Shown piece after piece: positions 26,245-34,951 of a DNA stretch of 64,000 bases (its first letter is position 1; each line of letters opens with the position of its first letter). The stretch is taken from the NCBI GenBank assembly GCA_910577665.1, contig CAJTOJ010000001.1, forward strand, positions 1 to 64,000. The letters are read 5' to 3'. A program made the position numbers and the translations under genes. The stretch is from an uncultured Acetatifactor sp. (GTDB lineage: Bacteria; Bacillota; Clostridia; Lachnospirales; Lachnospiraceae). Below the pieces are notes generated by a model, which was not told the origin of the DNA, did not search any database, and saw only the letters and a program-made list of their open reading frames with translations.

Positions 26245-27849
26245 ATGAATCATGCGGAAGTGAAGAGAAGACAGCTGCAGGCAGTTTCCCTGGTGTTGGC
26301 CTGTATAGCGGTGCTGGTGCTGACAAGGGTGCTGGGGTACAACGGGGTGGCTTACATGGCAGCGGCCATGGAGGCCTATTTCCTGGTGTGGACAGTGGTG
26401 TGCGGTGGTCTGTCCGATGTACTTGGCAGGCTGCTGCGCGCCAGGAATGCCAGGGGACAATATAGAAATGCGGCCAGAATGCGCAAATATGTGCTGTTTC
26501 TTCAGATGGCGCTGGGCCTGGGGGGAAGCCTGCTTTTATTTTTCGGTGCAGGATGGATCGCACAGAAGGTGCTTGGGGTGCAGTATGGGGTGCTGATTCT
26601 TATGGTACTCTCCCCGGCAGTTTTTCTGCGTTCTGTGACCACAGTATTTCTGGGATATTTCCAGGGGGATGGTTCAGAATTCCCCACAGCGGTGACGGGA
26701 ATCCTGAGGCAGTTGTTGATCCTGGGCTTTGGTCTGCTCTTCGGCAGGATCCAGGGCGGATATGGGGAGAAGGTGGGGAACCTGCTTGGACAGGAGAATT
26801 TTGCCGCCATGCACGGCGGCGTGGGAGTGGCCATTGCCGTGAGCCTGGCAGAAGGACTGTTATTGCTGTTTCTGCTGTTGCTCTTAAAGGCCAAAAGACA
26901 CCAGAAGTACAAGGAGATGCAGGATGGACTGCGGACAGTGGATTCTCTCTGGGATAGTGTACGGATGGTATCTGTAGGGCGCTTCGTGCAGACGGGCACA
27001 TCTCTGCTCCTGTTGTTGTGTCTGCCGCTGGGGCTGTTGTTGTTTATGCGCAAGGGCCAGGATGCGGATGCGGCTGCTGTGCAATATGGCATCTATATAG
27101 CCTGCTATCTTGTCTTATGTGTGATATCTGCTGCCTTGACAATGGTGTGTGTTCTTCCCTCTGTCAGCAAGACGGTGGTCTGCCTCAGAAAAGAGGAACA
27201 GCGTTTTGCACGTATGGTATTTCAAGGAGGAATGCATATGTGCGTGGCTTACACTGCCTATATGGTTTCTTTTCTGATTGTGATGGCCAGCCAGGCGGCA
27301 GCGGTGTTCTGCCCGGGACAGGAACAACACGCCGTGGGTATGCTCCGGGGAGGATCCCTGCTGATTCTTCTGGCGGTGCTTTCCCTGTACTTTGCCAGAT
27401 ACCTGGTACTGGTAGGACGAAAGCAGCTGGTGCTGGCATCTGCAGGAGCCGCTTTCCTGGTTTATGTGGCAGCTGTATTCCTGCTGTCCGGTGCCTGGAA
27501 AGTGGGGGTACTTGCCCTGGTGTATGCAGGTCTGCTGGGAGCGGGTGTACTGACCTTTCTGCTAGGTGCCCTGGCCTGCAGGCATCTGCATCTGCGCACA
27601 GACTGGCTGCAGGTTCTGGTGGTTCCCACCGGGGCCGCCTGTATCACAGGGTTTGTGGGCATGCTGGTAGGGAAGCTGTTCACACCTCACCTGGGGAACC
27701 TGGTTGCCCTGTGTGCTGTGTTCCTGATTACGTTTGTTCTATACTGGGTACTTCTGCTGTTGGTACGCAATTTCCGGGAGCAGGAGTTGGAGACAGTGTC
27801 CGGAGGAAAGCTGATCCGCGCCCTGGGGCAGATGCTGCGTGTGTTTTAG
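26245..27849 (+). CDS. Multi-spanning flippase-like protein (MOP/SpoVB-MurJ type)
   Basis: A 534-residue protein with about 13-14 hydrophobic helices from start to end. The layout (VLVLTRVLGYNGVAYMAAAMEAYFLVW, later VFLGYFQGDGSEFPTAVTGILRQLL) resembles the multidrug/oligosaccharidyl-lipid/polysaccharide exporter superfamily, close to SpoVB/MurJ-type lipid-linked precursor flippases. Its place beside sporulation genes would suit a SpoVB-like role in spore cortex synthesis, but sequence alone does not separate this from other polysaccharide flippases. It starts 14 bases after ybeY with a GGGG ribosome-binding site. Confidence 0.62.
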   Translation: MNHAEVKRRQLQAVSLVLACIAVLVLTRVLGYNGVAYMAAAMEAYFLVWTVVCGGLSDVLGRLLRARNARGQYRNAARMRKYVLFLQMALGLGGSLLLFFGAGWIAQKVLGVQYGVLILMVLSPAVFLRSVTTVFLGYFQGDGSEFPTAVTGILRQLLILGFGLLFGRIQGGYGEKVGNLLGQENFAAMHGGVGVAIAVSLAEGLLLLFLLLLLKAKRHQKYKEMQDGLRTVDSLWDSVRMVSVGRFVQTGTSLLLLLCLPLGLLLFMRKGQDADAAAVQYGIYIACYLVLCVISAALTMVCVLPSVSKTVVCLRKEEQRFARMVFQGGMHMCVAYTAYMVSFLIVMASQAAAVFCPGQEQHAVGMLRGGSLLILLAVLSLYFARYLVLVGRKQLVLASAGAAFLVYVAAVFLLSGAWKVGVLALVYAGLLGAGVLTFLLGALACRHLHLRTDWLQVLVVPTGAACITGFVGMLVGKLFTPHLGNLVALCAVFLITFVLYWVLLLLVRNFREQELETVSGGKLIRALGQMLRVF

Positions 27850-27937
27850 AGGGATTCAAGAAGGATCCTGGAAAATATCCAGGGAAAATGGATCCGGAAT
27901 GTATAGAAGCCGGAAAATAAGCTGATACTGTTACCAA

Positions 27938-28783
27938 ATGAAAAGGCATGGTTACAGAATGAAGATTGTAAAAGGTATCAGTTTGTTTTTTTTGTATCCG
28001 GTGATGATGCTGGTAATCGGATTCTATGCAGGGGTGGAGCTGACCCATTATTTTTATCCAGGAGACAGGGCAGCCGGCATCCGGGAGGGCAGCCAGGAAT
28101 CGGGGATGTCTGGCAGCCAGGCGGCAGTTCCCTATTCCGGGGCAGATGTCCCGGGAACAGAAGGCCAGGAGCGGGAAGTGGAAGGATTTGGAATGTCCGG
28201 CCTGTCCGGACGGGAATCCGGTGCCATGTCTCAGACGGATGCAGTGGATCCGAACAGATCAGAAGGAGAAGGCGCGGATGCTGTTGTTCCGGGAGATGTG
28301 CCGGAAGAAGGAACAGTGGTGGAGGCGGCCTCTTCCCCGGAACGGCTGTATGTGGATACAGAATATGTGCTGGAGGAGACGGATATTGATGACCAGACGG
28401 TGGTAGAGACTGCAGGTAAGCTGCCGGAAAAATATATCGGCATGAACAGGGAACAATTTCTGGCTGCCATGGAGAACTATGCGGCGGCACCGCCCCTTAC
28501 GGAGATGGAGCGTGGATTTGTGGGACTGGAGGTTCTATCCTTTTCCAGGGAGAGGGTGGTAATCCGGATGGATTACAGTTATGTGAAACCCAGCACAAGT
28601 TATTACCTGGCTGTGTACGACAACCAGGTGCTTGTCTATCTGGATGATCTGGAAACGGTATACATCGAGACAGATATCCGGCTTGATTCCCTGCCGGAGG
28701 ATGTGCAGCAGGAGATCATACAGATGAAATGGATCGAAAATGAAGAGGCTTTGTTCAATTTTCTGGAGAGCTATTCCAGTTAG
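27938..28783 (+). CDS. Membrane-anchored protein with BofC-like C-terminal domain
   Basis: A 281-residue protein with one N-terminal membrane helix (ISLFFLYPVMMLVIGFYAGVEL), a low-complexity Gly/Glu/Ser-rich linker (about residues 45-130), and a conserved C-terminal domain from KLPEKYIGMNREQFLAAMENY to the end. The last 80 residues (SFSRERVVIRMDY, YLAVYDNQVLVYL, DIRLDSLPEDVQQEI, ENEEALFNFLESYS) resemble the C-terminal domain of BofC, which restrains the SpoIVB protease in the forespore. The sporulation cluster context supports this. Neither possible ATG (27938, 27959) has a good ribosome-binding site, so the start is uncertain. Confidence 0.55.
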   Translation: MKRHGYRMKIVKGISLFFLYPVMMLVIGFYAGVELTHYFYPGDRAAGIREGSQESGMSGSQAAVPYSGADVPGTEGQEREVEGFGMSGLSGRESGAMSQTDAVDPNRSEGEGADAVVPGDVPEEGTVVEAASSPERLYVDTEYVLEETDIDDQTVVETAGKLPEKYIGMNREQFLAAMENYAAAPPLTEMERGFVGLEVLSFSRERVVIRMDYSYVKPSTSYYLAVYDNQVLVYLDDLETVYIETDIRLDSLPEDVQQEIIQMKWIENEEALFNFLESYSS

Positions 28784-28874
28784 GAGGCAGGTACCTGGGT
28801 TGTCTTGGCGGGAAGCAGACTATTTTACCATAAAAGCGGGATGACATGGTCTTAACCAGGAAGAAGAGGTATGG

Positions 28875-30200
28875 ATGGAGAAGGGCAGAAAGAAAAAAAT
28901 CGGTATCATAGGAGGCGGGGCGGCCGGGATGACAGCGGCTATTGCGGCCGCCAGGCAGGGGGCAGATGTAACCATCCTGGAAGGAAATGAGAAGCCGGGG
29001 AGGAAGATTCTGGCCACCGGCAACGGCAAATGCAACCTGGGCAACCGGCAGCTTGACACGTCCTGGTATTACACAAAAGATCCGGATATCCTGAAGGCGT
29101 GTCTGGAGCAGTTCGGTACACCACAGACCATCGCTTTTTTCCAGGGTATGGGTCTGATGATCAGGGAGAAGGCGGGCTACCTCTATCCGGCCAGTGAACA
29201 GGCGGCGGTGGTAGCCAGGGTGCTACAGATAGAGCTGGATACCCTGGGCGTGAAGGTGGAAGGGGGCTGCAGGGTGCAGGGGATTTTCCGGACAGATCCG
29301 GGTCACAGAGGGGAAACCGGGGGCACGAAAAAAGGGAAGGGCCTGGCAGGAGGGCTTCCCCGTCAGACAGGCCCAGGCTTCCAGGTGGACGGTGTCCGGA
29401 CAGGGGGAGAAGCCGTAAGCCATTATTTTGACCGGGTTATCTTATGCTGTGGAGGAAGGGCGGCTCCCAGGACAGGTTCTGATGGCAGCGGTTATGAACT
29501 GGCAGCACGGCTGGGACATCGCATTGCGCCGGTGGTTCCGGCCCTGGTCCAGCTAAAATGCAGGGAAACCTTCTTTCGGAGGGTGGCTGGGGTCCGGGCA
29601 GATGCGCAGATTGCAGTATATCATGGCGCAAAGCTTCTGGCCACAGAGAGGGGGGAACTACAGATTACGGAATATGGGATATCCGGGATTCCGGTATTCC
29701 AGCTCAGCAGGGTAGTGAACTACATATTGGCGGAAAAAGGCGGGGAAGTGAAGGCAGTCATCGACTTCTTCCCGGATTACCAGGAGGATGCATATAAGCG
29801 TTTCTGCGCGTCCAGGGCACTTTTGCAGGATGGACGGTCTGTGGAGGCATTCTTTACAGGTATGCTGAACCAGAAGCTGATGGGCCTGTTTCTTCATCTG
29901 GCAGGTGTCACAGACGGATCCGTACCGGTATCCGAGGTTCCGTCCAGGATCCTGCAGAGGGTATATCAGTTGTGCAGGGGCTGGGAAGTCCATGTGACAG
30001 GCAGCAATTCTTACGACAGTGCCCAGGTGTGTGCAGGAGGTGTGCCTCTTTGCGAGATCACGGACCGGATGGAGTCCAGGCTGGTGCCAGGGCTGTTTCT
30101 GGCAGGGGAGCTTCTGGATGTGGACGGGAAATGCGGGGGCTATAACCTGCAGTGGGCCTGGTGCAGCGGGTACCTGGCAGGAATGGGGGCAGTGCAGTAG
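28875..30200 (+). CDS. BaiN/HI0933-type flavoprotein (NAD(P)/FAD-dependent oxidoreductase)
   Basis: A 441-residue flavoprotein. The dinucleotide-binding motif GIIGGGAAGMTAAIAAARQGADVTILEGNEKPGRKILATGNGKCN (split here by function: GxGxxG, acidic end of strand 2, then the family loop GRKILATGNGKCNLGN) is characteristic. The C-terminus CGGYNLQWAWCSGYLAG closes the FAD domain. One relative, BaiN, takes part in bile-acid dehydroxylation, but most members are uncharacterised, so no bile-acid role is claimed. AGAGG precedes the ATG at 28875. A Gly/Lys-rich insertion (residues about 140-165) is less conserved. Confidence 0.82.
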   Translation: MEKGRKKKIGIIGGGAAGMTAAIAAARQGADVTILEGNEKPGRKILATGNGKCNLGNRQLDTSWYYTKDPDILKACLEQFGTPQTIAFFQGMGLMIREKAGYLYPASEQAAVVARVLQIELDTLGVKVEGGCRVQGIFRTDPGHRGETGGTKKGKGLAGGLPRQTGPGFQVDGVRTGGEAVSHYFDRVILCCGGRAAPRTGSDGSGYELAARLGHRIAPVVPALVQLKCRETFFRRVAGVRADAQIAVYHGAKLLATERGELQITEYGISGIPVFQLSRVVNYILAEKGGEVKAVIDFFPDYQEDAYKRFCASRALLQDGRSVEAFFTGMLNQKLMGLFLHLAGVTDGSVPVSEVPSRILQRVYQLCRGWEVHVTGSNSYDSAQVCAGGVPLCEITDRMESRLVPGLFLAGELLDVDGKCGGYNLQWAWCSGYLAGMGAVQ

Positions 30201-30206
30201 ATGATA

Positions 30207-30231
30207 CCTGGTTCTCACAGTGGGAACCAGG
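30207..30231 (+). terminator. Hairpin after the flavoprotein gene
   Basis: CCTGGTTC (30207-30214) and GAACCAGG (30224-30231) form an 8-bp stem just after the stop codon. No T-run follows, so it is a weak terminator candidate. Confidence 0.4.
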
Positions 30232-30252
30232 ACTTGGCCTGCGGAGGGCGTA

Positions 30253-30400
30253 GATTGAAAAATAAGTCTGATGACTTTATTTTTCAATCGGCAATTTGAG
30301 TCAGAGCCTCAAATATGCCTTGATCGCAGATGAGAAATCGCCTGCGCGAATTTCTCATCGCGTGTCATCGTAGTAAACTGCTCTGACATGGAGGATTAAA
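30253..30400 (+). promoter_or_regulatory. Structured intergenic element/leader upstream of the FAD dehydrogenase gene
   Basis: Three perfect hairpins in a row: GATTGAAAAATAA (30253-30265)/30277-30289; ATTTGAG (30294-30300)/CTCAAAT (30308-30314); GATGAGAAAT (30329-30338)/ATTTCTCATC (30350-30359), the last with loop CGCCTGCGCGA. Loop 2 plus its flanking G (GTCAGAGC, 30300-30307) is fully complementary to GCTCTGAC (30380-30387), which lies three bases before the GGAGG ribosome-binding site at 30391-30395. That would make a pseudoknot-like fold able to affect translation. A similar element lies at 38653-38752. Confidence 0.55.
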
Positions 30401-32095
30401 ATGATTCGAATATGTCAGTTGAAGTTGGAGACTTGTCACACGCAGGAACAGCTGTGGGCAAAGGCGGCACAGTTTCTGCATGTGGATCCGGGAGATATCC
30501 GCAGGCTGGAGATCCGGCGCAGATCCATTGATGCCAGGAAGAAACCGGAGATTACATACAGTTATACATTGGATCTGCAGGTGAAGGACCAGGACAGGAT
30601 CCTGCGCCGGTTCCGTGGCCGGGAGAACCAGGTATGCAGGTGGGAAGAGGCCACGTATGTATTTCCACAGCCGGGGAACCAGGAGAGGAAGCATCCGGTG
30701 GTGATCGTGGGCATGGGGCCGGCAGGCTTGTTCTGTGGGTACTTTCTGGCATTACATGGGTACAGGCCCCTGCTGTTAGAGAGGGGCAGGGATGTGGAAC
30801 ACCGGCAGAAGGACGTGGAGGCTTTCTGGGAGAGTGGTGTCCTGGATGCTGTCTCCAATGTACAGTTTGGAGAAGGCGGTGCAGGTACCTTCTCAGACGG
30901 GAAGCTGAATACCCTGGTGAAGGACAGGGGCGGACGGAACAGGGCTGTCCTTGAGACGCTGGTACGGTTTGGTGCACCGGAACGCATCCTGTATGAAGCA
31001 AAGCCTCATATAGGCACAGATGTGCTCTGCCAGGTGGTAAAGGGAATGCGGAAGGAGATCCTCAGGCTGGGAGGAGAGGTGCGGTTTGAGAGTCAGGTGA
31101 CAGGCCTGTCCATCCGGGACGGCCAGGTGGAAGGTGTGTTGATAGGAGGGGTGGAGCAGCTGGCCTGCAGGCAGGTAGTGCTGGCCATCGGCCACAGTGC
31201 AAGGGACACATTCCAGGAGCTGTATGAGGAAGGGATTCCCATGGAGGCCAAAGCCTTTGCCGTAGGACTGAGGGCAGAGCATTCCCAGTCCATGATCAAT
31301 GCAAGTCAGTATGGCAGGGAAGAAGCCGGCGTTCTGGGGGCAGCCTGCTATAAAGTAGTGGCAAAGAGCCAGGACGGCAGGGGTGTATATTCCTTCTGCA
31401 TGTGTCCGGGCGGTTATGTGGTGAATGCTTCCTCGGAGCCGGGACACCTGGCAATAAATGGTATGAGCTACAGTGCCAGGGACGGCGCCAACGCCAACAG
31501 CGCGGTGGTGGTGACAGTGACACCAAGGGACTTTGGGGAGGACCATCCCCTGGCAGGCATTGCGTTCCAGCGGCAGTTAGAGGAGCGGGCCTGTCAGCTC
31601 GCAGGAGGGAAGATCCCGGTACAGCGATATGGGGATTTTTGTAAGTGTGTGAAGGACGGTGCTACTATAGGAACCGGTGGTGTGGGTGAAGAAAAGACGC
31701 CAGGGCCAGATCTGTGTGATATGCCGGATGGATCCTGGAAAGATACCCAGGCTGGCCGACCGGGGCAGCAACTGCTGCCACAGTGCAAAGGGGCTTACGC
31801 CTGGGCAGATGTGAGTACGATCCTGCCCCGGGCGTGTAACCAGGCCATTGTGGAGGGCATGAAGCACTTTGGCAGGCAGATCAAGGGTTTTGATGGGCCG
31901 GATGTGATCCTTTCCGGCGTGGAGAGCCGGACCTCCTCCCCGGTGCGGATCTGCCGGGACGAGAGCCTGCAGTCAACGGTAAGGGGGTTGTACCCCTGCG
32001 GTGAGGGAGCCGGGTATGCAGGAGGCATCACCTCGGCGGCTATGGATGGCATGCGGGTGGCAGAGGCGATTGCAGCACAGTATGCCCCAGGATGA
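30401..32095 (+). CDS. FAD-dependent dehydrogenase (COG2509 type)
   Basis: A 564-residue flavoprotein. After an N-terminal RNA-binding-like domain (about residues 1-85), the FAD fold begins at HPVVIVGMGPAGLFCGYFLALHGY (GxGxxG) with ERGRDVEHRQKDVE. The motifs NVQFGEGGAGTFSDGKLNT and the C-terminal PCGEGAGYAGGITSAAMDGMRVAEAI are diagnostic for this uncharacterised family found widely in anaerobes. The reaction is unknown. GGAGG at 30391-30395 is ideally placed. The gene follows the structured element at 30253-30400. Confidence 0.85.
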   Translation: MIRICQLKLETCHTQEQLWAKAAQFLHVDPGDIRRLEIRRRSIDARKKPEITYSYTLDLQVKDQDRILRRFRGRENQVCRWEEATYVFPQPGNQERKHPVVIVGMGPAGLFCGYFLALHGYRPLLLERGRDVEHRQKDVEAFWESGVLDAVSNVQFGEGGAGTFSDGKLNTLVKDRGGRNRAVLETLVRFGAPERILYEAKPHIGTDVLCQVVKGMRKEILRLGGEVRFESQVTGLSIRDGQVEGVLIGGVEQLACRQVVLAIGHSARDTFQELYEEGIPMEAKAFAVGLRAEHSQSMINASQYGREEAGVLGAACYKVVAKSQDGRGVYSFCMCPGGYVVNASSEPGHLAINGMSYSARDGANANSAVVVTVTPRDFGEDHPLAGIAFQRQLEERACQLAGGKIPVQRYGDFCKCVKDGATIGTGGVGEEKTPGPDLCDMPDGSWKDTQAGRPGQQLLPQCKGAYAWADVSTILPRACNQAIVEGMKHFGRQIKGFDGPDVILSGVESRTSSPVRICRDESLQSTVRGLYPCGEGAGYAGGITSAAMDGMRVAEAIAAQYAPG

Positions 32096-32105
32096 GGGAC
32101 ATGCC

Positions 32106-32147
32106 TCTTCCTGGCCAGGCAGACATGCCGTAACCCAGCCAGGAAGA
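32106..32147 (+). other. Hairpin in the gap before proB
   Basis: TCTTCCTGGC (32106-32115) and GCCAGGAAGA (32138-32147) are perfectly complementary, with a nested GGCA/TGCC inside. Downstream a 10-base direct repeat GGCAGGAAAT occurs twice (32198 and 32218). I see no T-box or terminator run. The meaning is unknown. Confidence 0.4.
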
Positions 32148-32321
32148 AGTGCTATAACAGATATAAATACACGGCGCACCAGACACGTGGTTACACGGCA
32201 GGAAATGGCAGATATAGGCAGGAAATACGAACACACGGCAAAGTGACCGTATATGGAAATTGACCATACACAGAAACAAAAGCCTATGGAAGTGCAAAAT
32301 ACAGGGAAAAGGAACGAAGAT

Positions 32322-33221
32322 ATGAGCAGTTACAGGGAACAGATCAAGGATAAAAAGAGGATCGTGGTGAAAATAGGTTCTTCTTCCCTTACCCACAGTG
32401 ACACAGGGGAGATGGATTATATCCGTATGGAGAAGCTGGTGCGGGAACTGAGCGACATCCACAACCAGGGAAAGGATGTGATCCTGGTGACCTCAGGAGC
32501 CATAGCAGCGGGAAGGAAAGCCCTTCAGGGAAGCAGACAGGGGGAAGGCAGCCGGCAGCGGGAAGATCCTGGCAGGTCAGGCCAGGCAGAAGCCATGGCG
32601 GTGAAGCAGGCCTGTTCTGCAGTGGGCCAGGCCAGGCTGATGATGATTTACCAGAAGCTGTTTGCAGAGTATAACCAGGTGGCGGCCCAGATCCTGATGA
32701 CCAAGAATACCATTGTGGATAACCTAAACCGTTACAATGCCCACAATACGTTCCAGGAACTGCTGCGGCTGGGAGCCATTCCCATTGTCAATGAGAATGA
32801 CACAGTGGCCACCTATGAGATTGAGATCGGGGACAATGACACCCTCTCTGCCATTGTGGCTGCCCTAGTGGAGGCGGATCTGCTGATCCTGCTGTCGGAT
32901 ATTGACGGGCTGTACACCGATGATCCCAGAAAGAATAAAGAAGCCCGGTTTATCGAACAGGTGGATGATCTGACAGAGGAACTGATGGACATGGGCAAGG
33001 GCAGTACCGGCAGCAGTGTGGGGACAGGGGGGATGAACACCAAACTGGTTGCCGCCAGGATTGCCACCAGGTCCAATGTGGATATGGTCATTGCCAACAG
33101 CCGGGATACCGGGGTGCTGCACCGGATCCTGGAAGGGGAAAATACAGGGACGCTTTTTGTGGCCCACGCAGATGACGGGTTTGACCTGCCAGGATTTGTA
33201 GAGAATCTGCACAGAGGATGA
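32322..33221 (+). CDS. proB: Glutamate 5-kinase
   Basis: A 299-residue amino-acid kinase catalysing the first step of proline synthesis, glutamate to gamma-glutamyl phosphate. Motifs: RIVVKIGSSSLTH, VTSGAIAAGRKAL, IPIVNENDTVAT, LLSDIDGLYTDDPR and GTGGMNTKLVAARIA. It lacks the C-terminal PUA domain of the E. coli enzyme. A hydrophilic insertion (GSRQGEGSRQREDPGRSGQ, around bases 32531-32590) is present where other enzymes have a short loop before KQACSAVGQARLM. ATG 32322 is chosen for its AAGGA site 8 bases upstream. Its stop overlaps a potential ATG of the next gene. Confidence 0.92.
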   Translation: MSSYREQIKDKKRIVVKIGSSSLTHSDTGEMDYIRMEKLVRELSDIHNQGKDVILVTSGAIAAGRKALQGSRQGEGSRQREDPGRSGQAEAMAVKQACSAVGQARLMMIYQKLFAEYNQVAAQILMTKNTIVDNLNRYNAHNTFQELLRLGAIPIVNENDTVATYEIEIGDNDTLSAIVAALVEADLLILLSDIDGLYTDDPRKNKEARFIEQVDDLTEELMDMGKGSTGSSVGTGGMNTKLVAARIATRSNVDMVIANSRDTGVLHRILEGENTGTLFVAHADDGFDLPGFVENLHRG

Positions 33222-33331
33222 AAAAACGTTACGATTCACTTTGCTCACAGCAACAGGAAACTATAAAAGCAGGCACAGGGAATGGGTACGCTGCTGACAG
33301 GAAGCCGAAAAGGCCACAGGGAGGGCTGCAT

Positions 33332-33889
33332 ATGGAGATACACCACAAAAGTCTGGCACGCAAGGAGTGTCCCAGGATCCTAAATAGGGACTCCGTCCAT
33401 GGATTTTTTGAGGAATCCGGCTTGAAGGGGGAAATGCAGCTGATCCATGTGCATGCGGTAACGAAACCCTTGACCAAAAGCTATGAAGGAAATGGGGGCA
33501 GTTCCTGTGTCACGATCCTGGACGCAGGATATTACTGGTTACAGATAGCGCCTGAGAATGCATACTGGTGGCTGACGGTGATGTATGACGGTCAGTTGCA
33601 CCTGGTGGAGTATTATTTCGATCTCACGGCGGGAAATGAACTTTGCGGCAGCGGGGAGAACGGATTTGCAGATATGTTCCTGGATGTGGTCCTGGTACCT
33701 GGAGGGCAGGTTTATCTGCTGGATGAGGATGAACTGGAGGAAGCATATAGGGAGGGGACAGTTGATGAGGTGTCATATCAATTGACCAGGCAAAATGCCA
33801 GGGAACTGATGGCCGGACTGGAGGGCAGGGAAGAACAACTGGAACGTTTCTGCTGGCAGTGTCTGGGACAGATGCTGGAGGGACGCTGA
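33332..33889 (+). CDS. DUF402 family protein
   Basis: A 185-residue protein with the DUF402 beta-rich fold: WWLTVMYDGQLHLVEYYFDLT, FADMFLDVVLVPGGQVYLLDEDELEEAYREG. The conserved acidic residues in DMFLDVVL and LDEDELEE probably bind a divalent metal. Characterised relatives are nucleoside tri-/diphosphate phosphatases or RNase-linked proteins; the substrate here is unknown. GGGAGGG at 33319-33325 supports the ATG at 33332. An ATG at 33218 that overlaps the proB stop would add 38 unlikely residues. Confidence 0.72.
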   Translation: MEIHHKSLARKECPRILNRDSVHGFFEESGLKGEMQLIHVHAVTKPLTKSYEGNGGSSCVTILDAGYYWLQIAPENAYWWLTVMYDGQLHLVEYYFDLTAGNELCGSGENGFADMFLDVVLVPGGQVYLLDEDELEEAYREGTVDEVSYQLTRQNARELMAGLEGREEQLERFCWQCLGQMLEGR

Positions 33890-33906
33890 AGAAAAGAGGA
33901 GATCGT

Positions 33907-34140
33907 ATGAACATGGAAGAGCGGATTGCCCGCATCAATGCATTGTATCACAAATCCCAGAAAGAGGGGCTGACAGCACAGGAGAAGGAAGAGCAGGCCA
34001 GGCTGCGAAAAGAGTACGTGGCCAGTATCCGTGGGAACCTTAAGAGCCAATTGGATCAGATTACCATTGAGAACCCCGATGGTACGCTTGTGAACCTGGG
34101 GGAGAAATTCGGGAAGTGTAGAAGTAAGGACCAGGGATAG
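33907..34140 (+). CDS. DUF896 (YnzC-like) small protein
   Basis: A 77-residue protein matching the DUF896/YnzC family: ERIARINALYHKSQKEGLT then EKEEQARLRKEYVASIRGNLKSQL, a short helical hairpin. Bacillus YnzC is linked to the SOS-regulated yneA operon, but its job is not established. GAGG lies before the ATG at 33907. It sits 17 bases after the DUF402 gene within the pro cluster. Confidence 0.87.
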   Translation: MNMEERIARINALYHKSQKEGLTAQEKEEQARLRKEYVASIRGNLKSQLDQITIENPDGTLVNLGEKFGKCRSKDQG

Positions 34141-34240
34141 CAGGGAAATCAGCGGCTGCTTTGAACGGCATGGCCGTGAAATGCAACAGAATGAAGGCCG
34201 GATGAGGGCGAAGGAAAGGGACGCAGACAGGACAGGGAAC

Positions 34241-34819
34241 ATGACAGGGACAAAACAGGAGATTCGCAGGCAGGTCTTGAGACTGCGGGATGCTTTAAGC
34301 CAGGAAGAGAGGAAGAGAGGGGCTGTCCTTCTGACGGAACGCATCCTGGGGCACCAGTGGTTCTATGGGTCAGACAGGCTGCTTGCCTTTGCAAGCCATG
34401 GAAGTGAAATAGATACCAGTGCCATTATCCAGGAAGCTTTGCGCCTGGGTAAACAAGTATATCTGCCAAAGGTATGCGGGAAGTGTGGGGAACCGGAAGG
34501 GGGTATGGAATTTTACCAGATCCGTTCCCTGGGGGAACTGCAGGAGGGATACCGGGGCATCAAGGAACCGGAGGGCGTTACGGCGCGTTATTGTTACAGC
34601 CCTGAGACAGCCGGCAGAAGTCTTCTGCTTATGCCGGGGGTGGCATTTGACAGATGCGGGAACAGGGTTGGCTATGGAAAAGGGTTCTATGACAGATACC
34701 TGGAGGGAAAGGAAGCCTTGCAGATGCGTTCTGTGGCAGTGGGTTTCTGCTGCCAGATGGTGGAGGAGATCCCGGCCCAGGGGACGGATATCCGGCCTTG
34801 CCAGGTGATCTGTGTGTGA
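34241..34819 (+). CDS. 5-formyltetrahydrofolate cyclo-ligase
   Basis: A 192-residue enzyme that recycles 5-formyl-THF to 5,10-methenyl-THF using ATP. Motifs: KQEIRRQVLRLRDALS at the N-terminus, FASHGSEIDTSAII, LLLMPGVAFDRCGNRVGYGKGFYDRYL (substrate and ATP loop). Start choice is inferred from family length; ATG 34241 (MTGTKQEI) is preferred over 34202 or 34181. It lies between the DUF896 gene and proA in the same direction. Confidence 0.88.
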   Translation: MTGTKQEIRRQVLRLRDALSQEERKRGAVLLTERILGHQWFYGSDRLLAFASHGSEIDTSAIIQEALRLGKQVYLPKVCGKCGEPEGGMEFYQIRSLGELQEGYRGIKEPEGVTARYCYSPETAGRSLLLMPGVAFDRCGNRVGYGKGFYDRYLEGKEALQMRSVAVGFCCQMVEEIPAQGTDIRPCQVICV

Positions 34820-34951
34820 GGACAGCAGGGCTGGGGTCTTTGGCCATTTCCGGGAAAAGGCATTTTCCTGGAAGGGCATTTTAGTGGAAAGGAGCATCCT
34901 TGAAAAGGAGCGTTTTCCGGAAAGGGACATGAGGGAGAAAAGGAGAGTGGG

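Noticed and set aside
28875..30200. Role in bile-acid 7-dehydroxylation suggested by BaiN similarity
   Set aside because: No other bai genes nearby, and the family is widespread in bacteria that do not modify bile acids.
32096..32321. Proline T-box leader before proB
   Set aside because: A hairpin is present but no T-box consensus or terminator/antiterminator pair was found.
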